Assembly (NCBI GenBank): GCA_026260175.1
Contig: JAKCWW010009172.1
Location: 1-24,422 of the forward strand
Length of the DNA: 24,422 nucleotides
Origin: Reticulitermes lucifugus
Lineage: Eukaryota > Arthropoda > Insecta > Blattodea > Rhinotermitidae
Reading direction: 5' to 3'
Position numbers and translations under genes: made by a program. Each line of letters opens with the position of its first letter. Positions within the stretch are counted from its first letter, which is position 1. This document shows positions 9,100 through 19,350 of the stretch, piece by piece. The notes beneath the pieces are model-generated. The model worked only from the letters and a program-made list of their open reading frames with translations. It had not been told where the DNA came from and did not search any database.

Positions 9100-10394
9100 C
9101 CATGCAGCTGAATTATTCTTAAGAATCTAAAAGCTGAAAATTAATTTCGACAACACAGAGACAGTACAGAGGGACGGAAGTTCTCCGCACACACCATATA
9201 AATCCTACGTTTAAACTGTAGCCTACAGACTACCATCAACGTTCGTGCTTTCATCAGCATTATTTCGACACAGTCTTTACGATTTTTAGTTTCCATCACA
9301 ATATATGCTCCAGTGTTAGAAACTCCGTGCTTTTATGTTTAATTGCTTTAATGGCATAATACAAATAACATTCACGTAAATAAACATATTTTATCAAAAA
9401 CTGAAGGGAAGGGCACACAGACAGCATAATGTCACACATCTGCTTTGTTTTCCTTTAAGGAAGGAAAACATGTGAGTGAAGCATGCTGTTACATGCTCGC
9501 CCCGTGTACACATTCACTCACGAGTGTTACTTAGCACCCAAACACGTTTCTTCCTCATGAACCAAGATCATCAAGTGACTACGCAACGAGTACACAACTG
9601 CCAAGACCTATTCTTACAGTACGACTTCATGTAAGCCACGCCCCCTACCATGCACGCCCTTCTCGCTTCACATTTCATGAAAACTCTACCATATCCCATT
9701 TGACACTACCGCTACGTCACTCCCAGAACTGTACCGTTTCCGTTCACATTCTTTCTGTTCATAATTCAGTGACTCGTCATTTGACAGTAAATAACTGCTG
9801 AATTTGATTCTGCCTTACGAAAGTACCCGCACAGTTGTAACCAGTGCTACACTCCGAGGACTATTTTTACAATTAAACATAAGCAGGGGTCACATTATAT
9901 CATTCGTAATCATCCTGCAGTGACCACAGAAGGCCACGTAAACCTCGCAAGTTCAAACCACCATGTAAAATAATCAAATAACAATGAAACATCACTTCAC
10001 AGTGTATTCTTACATATCAGCTTTAAGCAGGTCACGGCCGCTCCCTTCCCATTCATATCGTCCTGTCATGCCATATTTTGTGACACGGGGTTTCGGCAGT
10101 TTGTCGATACCGTTTAGATTTAAAAATGAATACGTTAAATCCATGACAAAACGTGTTTAGTCTGTACGTATGTCTTCAGACCAGCAAATTTAAATTTTCA
10201 TTCGGTGAAGTTTAACACATGTAAAAGGCTCCAATTCCTAACGGACTTAATACCGAAATGTCGTAGGATAAAACGATATGAAGTTCGGCAACCATCAACG
10301 TGTGCTTATGGTGATTGCAGCGCGGTAGGAAAAAGGGATAACCAACCTCTCTTCAATTCAGCGCTGCCTACCCATTTAGTTGTAGACCACTTAC
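9100..10394. other. Non-coding stretch, presumed start of intron 1 of the minus-strand gene
   Basis: No second exon is recognisable here on the minus strand. The segment includes two adjacent inverted repeats (9447-9469 and 9472-9521), listed separately. Otherwise nothing is assigned. Confidence 0.4.
9447..9521. repeat. Two adjacent hairpin-forming inverted repeats
   Basis: GTTTTCCTT (9447-9455) pairs with AAGGAAAAC (9461-9469) over a 5-base loop. Immediately after, GTGAGTGAA (9472-9480) pairs with TTCACTCAC (9513-9521) over 32 bases. Both have perfect 9-bp arms. They may be ends of a small foldback element. I cannot define its borders. Confidence 0.5.
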
Positions 10395-10527
10395 CTCGAT
10401 TAATTCGTGACGTTTCTCGTGCTGGCATCGCTTCACTGTTGTTGAAGCTCACTTTAGCGTTTGCACCATCAGGATCTAGGGCTCGCTGCGCTTCATCCTG
10501 CGAATCGCTTACCACATACTTTGGCAT
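10395..10527 (-). CDS. First coding exon of an unidentified gene (44 codons plus 1 nt)
   Basis: On the minus strand an ATG at 10527 sits in a good animal start context (CAAAG before ATG). An in-frame TAG lies three codons upstream (10536-10534), so translation should begin here. Forty-four codons follow, starting MPKYVVSDSQDEAQ and ending RETSRINR. They run into GAG|GTAAGTGG at 10395/10394, an essentially consensus splice donor, leaving phase 1. The peptide is hydrophilic, with no signal peptide or membrane segment. It holds KVSF, which fits the loose RVxF-type phosphatase docking consensus but proves nothing. I do not recognise the family. It looks like the disordered N-terminus of a larger protein. 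No downstream exon is visible from here to position 1, so the first intron may exceed 10 kb. The overlapping plus-strand frame 10205-10666 is probably its antisense shadow. The alternative is a chance open frame with a chance donor. Confidence 0.6.
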
Positions 10528-10710
10528 CTTTGACTATTATGGATACAAAACCGTGCCCGTGCGCTGTCCAACGAAGACTAGAAATGTAGGACTCGGAGGT
10601 GGGTCGAAAGGCAAGACAGTGTTACTCACACTGAAACCACTGGATGGCGCTAACTCCTCACAGTGATGTTACTGCTGCTACGTACACTCCTGTTATAAAT
10701 AACTTTTAGG
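10528..10710 (-). promoter_or_regulatory. Putative 5' UTR and core promoter of the unidentified gene
   Basis: Upstream of the ATG on the minus strand lies about 135 bp of moderately GC-rich sequence, then ATCACTG (about 10660) as a weak initiator. A TATA-like TATTTATAAC lies at 10701-10692, roughly 35 bp further upstream. Spacing is slightly long for a TATA/initiator pair. This is suggestive only, and a 5' UTR intron cannot be excluded. Confidence 0.3.
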
Positions 10711-11066
10711 ACGAATTTCGGAATGCTTTCTTTTCGCTACTCAGTGGAGCATGAGAATGAAAAGTATGCATTACACTCTCATGCCGCAGGGAATGTGTTT
10801 CCATGCATGCCTCCAATTTGTTTGTTTCCTTGTAACTCCATTTCGTCCACTCGCTCTGCTACACAACCAACACGGCGTTCAAGCAGCTAGCCTTGACCAG
10901 AGTTAGTCTGCTACCATGTCCTTATTTCCACTCAAATGATGGACGTCACTTGTCTATTTCAAGAAGTGAATGTAATAGTAACGGTTAGAATGTGAATTCA
11001 ATATTTAGGTCGAAAATAGCCCAGCTTCAAGTCAAAACCACAATCTGAAGTGTAAGTTGTAGAACC

Positions 11067-11097
<31 letters not shown>

Positions 11098-12195
11098 GTC
11101 TACACGTTTGTGTGTGTCTATAGATAATTTGTAACATTTTTAAATACTAGATATTTTTCTCCAACAAACACAAGTTTGTAGTTTCGCAAGGAAGGAATCT
11201 GAAAAGAAAAATGTGTAATCCGAGCTGCAGTTTACTTCTCTACGCTGGTTAATTCAAGTTTTTTGCTTGTGAAACCAAATCTCCATTGCTAATGTGTAAC
11301 AAATGGATTCCCCTGGATTCACTGGGTGTTAGTCTGAATGAACTTAATACTAACAAAGTGACACAGCAAATGAGATCTCATCTGTCGGAAACTATATTTA
11401 CGGCGCTGTCGTGATGGTAGTATAATTAAGCCAAAAAATATGAGCTCAGTATTAATGAGGCACTAACATTAACGTGATATTAGGATTTGATCTTCACAAA
11501 AAATCCAACCTCGCATGCTATACACGCGTAACAGTACTAATAAAGAAGGGAAATTTTGATTCGTTTGTTGCTGTAAAAGTTAAGAATCTCTCTGTTTCTA
11601 ACTCGGTCTTAAAATTCCTGAAGTACCGAAACATCGCATTGCACTGCCTTCTGAGGATGGAATCACGTAATTACGGGTGTAGTGCTACATGTCCCGCCCA
11701 TCTCTTCCTCCTAGATCACCTTTATGATATATGAGAAAGGGCACTAATTATTAAACACCACGTTGTGCAGTTTAGTTCTGACACTGGTTACTTCCTCATT
11801 GTTAAGCCGTGTTCCCACTACTGGTGTAGCTGGCCAACAATTACGCATTTATACGAAGAGCCAAGCGAATAACTATCATTCTCTTTCCGCGAATGGTTTA
11901 TTTGTCAAATATTCGTAATCGGGTATTCTTGTAAATTATGCCTGGTCATTGTGATCGCGTTCCCACGACACGTGTACTTGGCAAGTCAACGTACCGAATG
12001 ATACTGTTTGTCCAGACAGAAATCACTTGCGGGCTTGACAATTGTAAAACGAATCGTAGGACTGCTACATCAAACCTTGACTGGTTTTGCATAGAACTGG
12101 ACCAACTGTCATTTCACTGAGAGGATGCTGCATAAATATTGCCAGCCATTGTACCAACACAAATAAGAGACGATTAGGAATATGTCAAGCAAAAT
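10711..12195. other. Intergenic stretch, nothing assigned
   Basis: Apart from a dinucleotide repeat at 11067-11097, I see no gene or recognisable element. The open frames at 11474-11734 and 11938-12120 (plus) show no motif or splice support. Confidence 0.4.
11067..11097. repeat. (AT)n microsatellite
   Basis: About 31 bases of alternating AT, interrupted once by a C. Confidence 0.95.
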
Positions 12196-12480
12196 AAAGG
12201 TAAAGGTAAAGTTCTCCCTAGAACGGGCCATGAAGACCCAGAGGGGGAGTAGAGGTATAGCTCTACTCTTTCTTTAACTCTGGCACTAGATGAGGGTGGG
12301 TGGTCAACTCCACGCCTCGGCCGCTTTACCCCCGGAAAAGAGACCCGGTACCCATTGTGTAGGAGGCTGGTTAGGCCCCAGGGCCGGTCTGGACTGGTGC
12401 GGAAAATCTCGCCCCCCACCGGGATTCGATCCTCGGACCGTCCAGCCCGTAGCTAGTCGCTATACCGACTACACTATCCC
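12196..12480 (-). repeat. SINE family B copy 5, the fullest copy
   Basis: On the minus strand it starts near GGGATAGTGTAGTCGG (A-box region). It continues to GGATCGAATCCCGG (B box), a GGTGGGGGGCGAG segment, CCAGACCGGCCC, the body GGGTAAAGCGGCCGAGG, and GACCACCCACCCTCATC. A 3' end with CTTTACCTTTACCTTT follows. This is the longest, GC-richest member in the window and serves as reference for the other four. Open frames through it are incidental. Confidence 0.88.
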
Positions 12481-13266
12481 ACAAAATACATTTCATATCC
12501 TTCTCATAAATCGGGTTGGAACATTACACAAAAGAGACAACTGTATAAATATGCTAAGTGAGTTAAGAATTATGAATAACATAGACAGGATCTTTCTGAA
12601 AAGCATTACCATACTTTATGTATGGCTATAGTCGATTAAATATCCCAGTTGTTTTCACATTTACCAAGCCTCTAATAATGAATGCAATTGCTTGTATTAC
12701 TGTTTATTTGAGCAGACTGTCCTTGATATACTCGTATGTTGTTATATGGAAGCCTGCTCTGAGCAAGGCACATCATTATTTCAATTTGATGTGAAAAGTA
12801 AAGCATGTTCATTGCTTCCCCTTGTACAAGAATGTGTCAGACTAACACTTCAAAGCCTAAGGTACCATCAGGATTAACGAATTCTATGTTCTGCTAACAG
12901 AGTGCATTTATATGATTTGTATGATTCTCAGAAAAAAGAGTGATCACATCCCTACACAATTCTGACTGACTGATTTTTATCAGTGAGACAGATTGTGTTT
13001 ACTGTGTAGTATGAACTGAATCCTGAAATATAATTCAGGTTTATTTTACTCTTGAAAGGGGTAATAAATTTATATCTCACACTTTGATTAAAATGAAGGT
13101 TGAGATACACAAAATATTTCATGCATTTAATATTGGTAAATTTGTACTTGTACATTACATTAAAATAAAAATATTACTCTGAACTTCTACATTTCTGAAA
13201 TAATGACATTACAAGTGAAAGTAAATCTGCAAGTACAATTTTATGATTAAAAAAATATAACATACC
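12481..13266. other. AT-rich intergenic stretch
   Basis: Nothing recognisable on either strand. Short open frames without motifs. Confidence 0.4.
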
Positions 13267-13652
13267 ATTTTTATCATTGGCGCGCCCAAGGTGGTGGGGG
13301 ATGCCGGGCTGCAGTCGCCCCCACCCCCCCGAAGCGAAATTTAAAAAACACAGATTTTGTAGACACAATGATATCAAGGTTTTACGTAATTTACGCTCCA
13401 GTCTAAATCAGCTACTGAAATCGGCTGATGACTAGAACACTAGAATATTGAAAAATATAATTAAGACTTACAAATATGTAGATTATTTTCTTTCTCAGTT
13501 AGTTTTAATTTTCTCTGTAACCTAACTCGATGTTGGCCCGAAGATTTTGGCATGATTTTCATAACATAGTTTTTAAAATCAGACATAAATTATATATAGC
13601 CTCAGGGTCAGCCCCCACAAAGAAAAATTCTGGGTGCACCTATGATTCTTAT
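13267..13652. mobile_element. Non-autonomous hAT transposon (MITE), 370 bp plus target duplications
   Basis: The left end CATTGGCGCGCCCA (13275-13288) and the reverse complement of the right end, CATAGGTGCACCCA (13644-13631), agree at 11 of 14 positions. They are of the hAT terminal type (CA..GGCG.GCCC). Flanking 8-bp repeats ATTTTTAT (13267-13274) and ATTCTTAT (13645-13652) agree at 7 of 8, and eight bases is the hAT target-duplication length. Just inside both ends are G/C-run segments with GGGGGCTG-type wording. The interior is AT-rich with no transposase. It must have been mobilised by a hAT transposase elsewhere in the genome. Confidence 0.82.
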
Positions 13653-14067
13653 ATAGCTGTAATTGAAAAAATAAATAAAAATAGTAATTGTGTGCCGTCA
13701 CAGAAGGATAATTAACTACTAAAGAAATAGCACTGCATCATTAGTCAGTACTATAAAAAAATTGTAACCAGTAATTTGCACAATTTCATAACAAAATCAG
13801 TCAGTCATTGACGAATGTGAAGCCTCTTCTAGTAAGGTTACATTCAAATGTAGATGTGTGCACTATTTACAGTCTGTGACAAACCAATTAACATTAACAA
13901 GAGCCAAATTTTTTCAATTACAGACATTAATTGGAAAGGACTAAGAAAGTGGTCAACTACACTTGTATATCAATTAATAGGCATGCAGCATAAAGGTGCT
14001 ACATAGCAACACACTCTTTTCCTTTAAATTCCAGAAATCTATGTAAGTAGATCATCAAAACATATGG
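13653..14067. other. AT-rich intergenic stretch
   Basis: No gene or repeat recognised. Confidence 0.4.
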
Positions 14068-14385
14068 TCCGAACAGGAATTTATATACGAGTATACAGCA
14101 GCAATATGGCACATATGGGGCAGAAGAGAAATGCATACATGCTTTTTGGGGGGAACACTGAAAGAAGGAGACAATTTGGAAGATGTAAGCATAGACAGGA
14201 GAATAATATTAAAACAGATATTAAAGATAGGATGGGAGTATGTGGGCTAGATTGATCTGGCTCAGGATAGTTATTAGTGGAACATTAGTGTGAACATGGT
14301 TCCTAAAAAAATTATGTTAAATTTCTTGATTAGCTGAGGGACTATTAGCTTCGCAAGAAGGGCTCTGCTCCATGTAAGTAGTTAA
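14068..14385 (+). pseudogene. RTE-type LINE C-terminal tail (broken copy 2)
   Basis: Nucleotide wording follows the copy at 4399-4866 along its length: GGCAGAAGAGAAATGCATAC, AAGATGTAAGCATAGACAGG, TTAAAACAGATATTAAAGAT, GATCTGGCTCAGGATAG, ending in GACTATTAGCTTCGCAAGAA. Translated in pieces it gives degraded versions of the K-x-N-x-Y, L-x-R...IKxDLK and D-x-AQD segments and the terminal TISFARRALLH. It is more decayed than copy 1, with many stops. It is a 5'-truncated dead insertion. Confidence 0.8.
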
Positions 14386-16582
14386 TCAGCAGCTGGGTGA
14401 GCATGACGTGTATATAATGTCACATCTACAGAAAACAAAAGGGATGGGAAAGGAATGTAAAGAACAGCAGGGGACAGGGGGTATATTACAAGTGACCAAC
14501 TACTGAATTATGAGCCTTTCCCACTGCAAGTAATTAACATAACTGTATAAACAAAGATACTGTAATAGTTCTTAAATTTCACACATGCACAGACACAGAA
14601 TATACTTATTTGAAAATCTTAACAGAAAGGCAAGCCAACAAATATATTTCAAATTAGTACCATTCAATTATTTACATTTCTGTAAATTGCTGAAAGTGTC
14701 ATAAAATAAAAAATGTATCTCTTCTAATACAATGCTGAACAATGGTTAAAGTAAACAATACTTGGATGAACAATGAAAATCAGTTTCAATCATTTCAGTT
14801 GGTTCAAAAACTATGCCCTAGGAAGAACACAAAATTTACAACTGGGTTACTTTACACTTATCATCCTGCCACCTACTTCTCTTCCTAGATGAATAAAACA
14901 TGTTGACCAACTAAGAAAAACTACAAAACTTTATTTTGTATTGAATTAATCTGTCATGTAATTTCATTTATAGTTGCTGTGTTATACAGTATAATAATAT
15001 TACCTTCCTACACGAAACTCTAAAAATATAAGACACTTATTTTACACTAACATTTTCCATTTGTCTATTGATAAAAATACTGATACTACCAGTATATTGA
15101 TTACCATTCAGAGTATTTCCTTTTCAGTAGTTAGGAATACAACGCAATGTGTACATAGCACATGAAAGTTAGACATTGGTTATTTCATGTTATTTTGTAG
15201 ATGAGATATGATGACTGAATCCAGTTACATTTAAATACTGTATGATTCATAAAATCCCAAATTGCAAGACAGAGCAAAACCCACTTTTTGAGATTTATGG
15301 AAATGGAGTAAAACCAGCAAACATAGGAATCTTAGGTAACAATGTAAGTACTGCATAATTGTTTGGGCAGTTGTATGAGGAGCATGTGATAATTCCAGCA
15401 TTATTTCCATCACCGTCTGAACTTCATAAACAAAGTTACATGAAATTTTTACAAAGCCTCCGCAAGAATTTATAATATTACTGTTAGACTCACTTATCAT
15501 ATCCAAATTTCCGGCCTCCAAACAACTTCTTCGGCCATGCAAACACACAAGAATTGCTCAGAGGTACTCTGGACTATATGAAGTGTGCTGAAGCACTTAA
15601 CAGCTCAAGAACTTTAAAGGTTACATGACACAGCCCTCAATAACACAAATGTCTGTAATGTCCTTGAACACTGCAGTTTCCTGGTAATGAAATTCAAAAC
15701 TGGAAGCCCTCAGCAAAGAGGAACTTCAAAACATACTATTGCCCTGGTGGGCATCTGTCTGCTCCACTACTGACTTCTAAAACATTAAAAATACATTAAC
15801 CCTAAAAGTAAAAATTCAGCCACTAACTTGTGCAATGTGTAATGCACTGTCTTTGATCTTTTAACTCCAGCTGCAACAGAAAAATAATATTGAATACTCC
15901 TCATACCCAGTGCATACAATAATGGCTATATTTGAAATATCTGCCAAGTATCAATTGAGGTTTGTTTCTTCACGCTGCTGATGGCTTTCCAAACTTACTA
16001 TAGCAGAAGTAACCTTCTTCATTTCCTTTCTTTTGAAAAATTAAACACATTTGCACCCACTCTAGTCCTAACAAATTTCAAGATCATCAAGGCACTGTCA
16101 GTACTAGAACTGAGTGTTAATAAATCCGTAATCAAATATGAAGGATTCTCATCCATAGAGACATGAAAATGAAATAAGAGCAGAATAACTCTTTGAGTAG
16201 GCAAAGACATGGGGTGGCAGAAGATCATTTAGAAATCAATGCAACATTCAAAACTGCTCATGTATTCCTTGAAGATCCCCGGGAGATTGCTCTAAAAGAG
16301 GTTATTATCCTAACTTTGCTTTCCAAATATCAGAATTTTAGTAGCATTTCTACAATAACATTATTTCATGGTCTTCAATTTGTGTTACTAAAATATTATA
16401 CTGCATTAATTTAAATACCCTGGAATTAAAATGTCGACCTCAAGTCTGTTCCCTTGTCATATAACAGTGATAGAACAAGGCTATATAAAAATGTTTATTA
16501 TTTATTTTATAATCAGGACTTCAATATTCCAAATTACAGTTCACATGATTTATCAGATTTCACATTAACTTACATCTTCAGA
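14386..16582. other. Long AT-rich intergenic stretch
   Basis: I recognise no gene or element in about 2.2 kb. The minus-strand frame at 15231-15548 (105 codons) is the longest open one. Its translation has no family resemblance and no consensus splice signals at sensible positions, so I leave it uncalled. Frames at 15981-16166 and 16193-16414 likewise have no support. Confidence 0.4.
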
Positions 16583-17515
16583 ATGCCAAAATTGAAGGGT
16601 AAAATTATTGGATTGTGTACATGGAGGGAGGAAGGTATGAAATAAGTTGCAAAAAGTTTTTTCAAAGGAAATGTTCATGAAAGAAGCCGACGAACCTTTT
16701 AATGTGTCAAAATGTTCACTTCAGGATAGGTTGACATGAATTAGAAATGGTAGTGAAGAAAATCTGAACCTAAAGTTTCGCACCTTTGAAAATAATTTTT
16801 AGGGAGAGTTGGAGGCACAATTAGTCAGTCATGCTAAAGAACTAGACAGCTATTGGATGCCTTTGGCAAGAAAGAAGTGCTTGAAATTGGCATATGATTT
16901 GGCCAAAGGTACAAATATTTCTCATAAATTTAATATTGAAACCACTGTGCTGGAAAATATTTTATTATCAGTTCATTGGTAGGCATCCTCAGCTATGTCT
17001 GTGAAGTGCAAATGCACAAGTCTAATGACAGCAGCTGTATTCTCAAGTGATGGACATTCCTTAGCCTCCAGGGGGTCAAAACAGCTGAAGACGAAGTGAC
17101 TGACATTCATATCCCCTTAACAAACAGTGATCATCACATGCAGAAGTCCTGAAGAAAATATCACCACTGCCTGATGGCAGGCAGCATAGACTAACCTGCA
17201 GAAAAAGAGGCAGTGCTAAACGTGATATACTTGCCTCAAGTCTTTTCAAGAATGATTTGGAGGAGTCAAAAAACTCAGAACAGCCAAACGAACAGTCAGG
17301 CAATAAAGAAAAGGGCTGAAAGAAGAAGCTGCACTTGCAAGGTAAAACTGCAACTGAGGCTGAACAAAAAAGCACTGCACATCATTTAAGGACTGTTGTA
17401 TGCTGAGGACTGAGTTCGATGTTGCCTGTATATAGAGTAGAACCAAGAAAAATGTGCTGGACTTGAAAGACTTACTGATCACTATGTATGTGACTTCTAT
17501 AAATGCACTGTGTGA
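16583..17515 (+). pseudogene. Pogo/Tigger-like transposase relic lacking its DDE core
   Basis: Three parts of a pogo-type transposase are recognisable in order. (1) The N-terminal helix-turn-helix starts at ATG 16583 (MPKLKGK..., then W.EE.MK) and continues through shifted frames to about 16795. (2) The CENP-B-type second DNA-binding region follows: LEAQLVSHAKELDSYWMPL, then RKKCLKLAYDLAKG and HKFN at about 16808-16940, HPQLCL and, one frame over, TSLMTAAVF at about 16983-17046. (3) The C-terminal region has EVLKKISPLP, RKRGSAKRDILASSLFKNDL (about 17142-17260) and a cysteine-rich end KCAGL...DHYVCDFYKC (17450-17509). The roughly 200-residue DDE catalytic domain expected between parts 2 and 3 is absent, and stops and frameshifts abound. 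Such elements belong to the Tc1/mariner/pogo superfamily. This copy is dead. Confidence 0.82.
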
Positions 17516-19246
17516 GCTTGTGCTAACTGTAAGTGATGAGAAGAATAACTGTATACTGTCTGGGGTTAAAGGCCGAGACTGACAAATCAGCAAAAATCTA
17601 TGTGTCATATTCTGTTGTTTTAATTAAATTAATTTTATCTGGGTATGTACTTATTTGTTATAATGCTGTTTACATATAACACAGATTTATATTTATGCAG
17701 ATAAATACAAATTGTATGTAATGATGAAATCACAATTTGGTGAAATAAAAAACATCCAGGGCTACCAGTTTTCCCCTAGTTTTAAATTCAAATCAAAGTG
17801 AACTTGTGTTTGAAACCCACATAAAATCATGTTTATTAAACATCCAATTTCAAGGTAAAAGATAGGCTGAAATAATAAATTTTATATCAATAAAGTCGTT
17901 CCTTTACTCATGGGGAACACAGTTACATAAAGGTGAACACTGCATCCATGAAACATATGAAGTACAGAAGTTATATCTCTCAAAATGTCTTCACTATGGA
18001 CTTCAAAAAAACATAAGTCTCAGTTACAGGCAAATTATGAAATTCAGGCACTTGATACAGTTCCTAGGCATTGTATAGAATGCCTGACACTTTAGGTAGT
18101 GTGAAGCTTGTGAGTTCTGAGTATTTCTTTTATATTTTGCCTAGTTACTCCACAGAATGGAGAGAATTGTTTAGGAAAAATGATAAGCATCATTAAACAA
18201 TGAAAGGGTCGTTTAAAAAAATAGAAGGAGAAACTGTAAAGTTATCATTTACCGAAAATTAAGGACATTTCAGGAAAAACGTATGTGTACCAAAGGAAAA
18301 TGGAAGCATGAACTAGACAAAACATTGAAAACTGTACATGTACAATGAAATATATGCATTGAACTAAGAACAGGCCTAACAAGAAAATAGCTGAAAGATC
18401 AGTTTTAAGTTTACTGAATCTAAAAACAAGAACCCATAAGTACTTTAACATATGTTACATGCAAACACATCCATAAGTTTGTCTTCTCTTTATAGTTGTA
18501 CATGTCATGCTATGTTAAAGTCTCATCTCTTAAGTGTTGCCAGTGTTGTCATTTTCCATTAATTTTTGTGTTCACATAAATTTCAGGCCTTCAGTGGCCT
18601 GTAATGCCACTGAAACTGATGGGTATATTTAAGTTATGACAACACTGACTGACTAAAATAAATTACACAAAGAGATTTGCAAAGAAAATAAGGTAGAGGC
18701 AGATTACACAAATATAAAATTTTCTGGTTTTTATGGTGGTGATTATTCACATTCTGGTTTTCAGGGTTTTGACGAAATTTACGTTTATATCCACCTACAA
18801 GTCAATACCATGTCACAAACCAAAAGACCACAGTCTTAAGGTTATATTAAGTTAAAAGAAGGTAAGTAGATTATTTATAAGCAAGTCATACATTTACTTA
18901 AAACTTTCAAGGTATTCACCGAATTGCCATATTGTATTGCTGGTCTTTTGTACATCCAAACAACAGTTAGGTAAACAAACTATCTTTCATAAGTAGTCAT
19001 AAAAAAGTGTAATTCAATGAATAACAACAAGTGTAAGGAATGAACCCCTAAAATTCCAACAATGACTCATCAGGGTCAGTAATACCTCAATCCTAACCTC
19101 ATTTAATGAAATTGTTTTCTAGTCACATCTCTCTGTGCAATTGCCTATCAAGGTGCAACACTCAACCCAAAAGGAGCTGACATATCCGTTCATGAGCTTT
19201 ACAGTTAACAAATTTTGCCATAAGGGGCCAGGATTATGTCACTTGA
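17516..19246. other. 3' flank of the Na+/K+-ATPase beta gene and intergenic DNA
   Basis: The part next to 19246 must hold the 3' UTR on the minus strand. ATTAAA on the minus strand at 19107-19102 is a possible poly(A) signal about 140 bases after the stop. A canonical AATAAA occurs only much further away, near 17832-17837. A 9-bp hairpin lies at 18590-18614. No other gene or element is recognised. Confidence 0.4.
18590..18614. repeat. Perfect 9-bp hairpin
   Basis: TTCAGTGGC (18590-18598) pairs with GCCACTGAA (18606-18614) over the 7-base loop CTGTAAT. It lies about 650 bases downstream of the stop of the minus-strand gene. It may be in a long 3' UTR or may be part of a short repeat. Function unknown. 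Confidence 0.7.
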
Positions 19247-19350
19247 CTAATCAATCAGGAGCTCAAATTGAGTCAGACCAATTCGATCACGCCGATCATG
19301 TTTAATGTTATGAGCCCAAGCTTTGCATTCCACTTTCACAAGGACATTTC
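19247..19350 (-). CDS. nrv: Na+/K+-ATPase beta, last coding exon (104 nt with stop)
   Basis: The acceptor TTTGTTGCAG (ending 19351) is preceded by a CT-repeat polypyrimidine tract, the complement of the GA run at 19360-19371. The first two bases complete a split AGA codon begun in the previous exon. Then 33 codons (NVLVKVECKAWAHNI... to LTQFELLID) lead to TAG at 19249-19247. The VECKAWAHNIKHDR segment and the LLID end are typical of arthropod beta subunits. The cysteine is the second half of the final ectodomain disulfide. Confidence 0.96.

Noticed and set aside
10205..10666. 153-codon plus-strand open frame, the longest in the window
   Set aside because: It lies across the minus-strand exon at 10395-10527, which has start context, an upstream stop and a consensus donor. 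The plus-strand product has no motif or splice logic, so it is probably an antisense shadow.
13421..13455. CTGATGA followed by CTAG-AACA-CTAG, resembling a hammerhead core with stem II
   Set aside because: The obligatory GAAA after stem II is AATA, and no stem I or III forms. It lies inside the hAT MITE and is probably chance.
15231..15548. 105-codon minus-strand open frame
   Set aside because: No family resemblance, no splice-site pair, AT-rich surroundings; chance is the simplest reading.
17246..17608. 120-codon minus-strand open frame
   Set aside because: It is antisense to the C-terminal part of the pogo-like transposase, whose plus-strand reading is recognisable.
19056..19080. Minus-strand CCTGATGAGTC, resembling a hammerhead core
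   Set aside because: GAAA and the pairing stems are missing.
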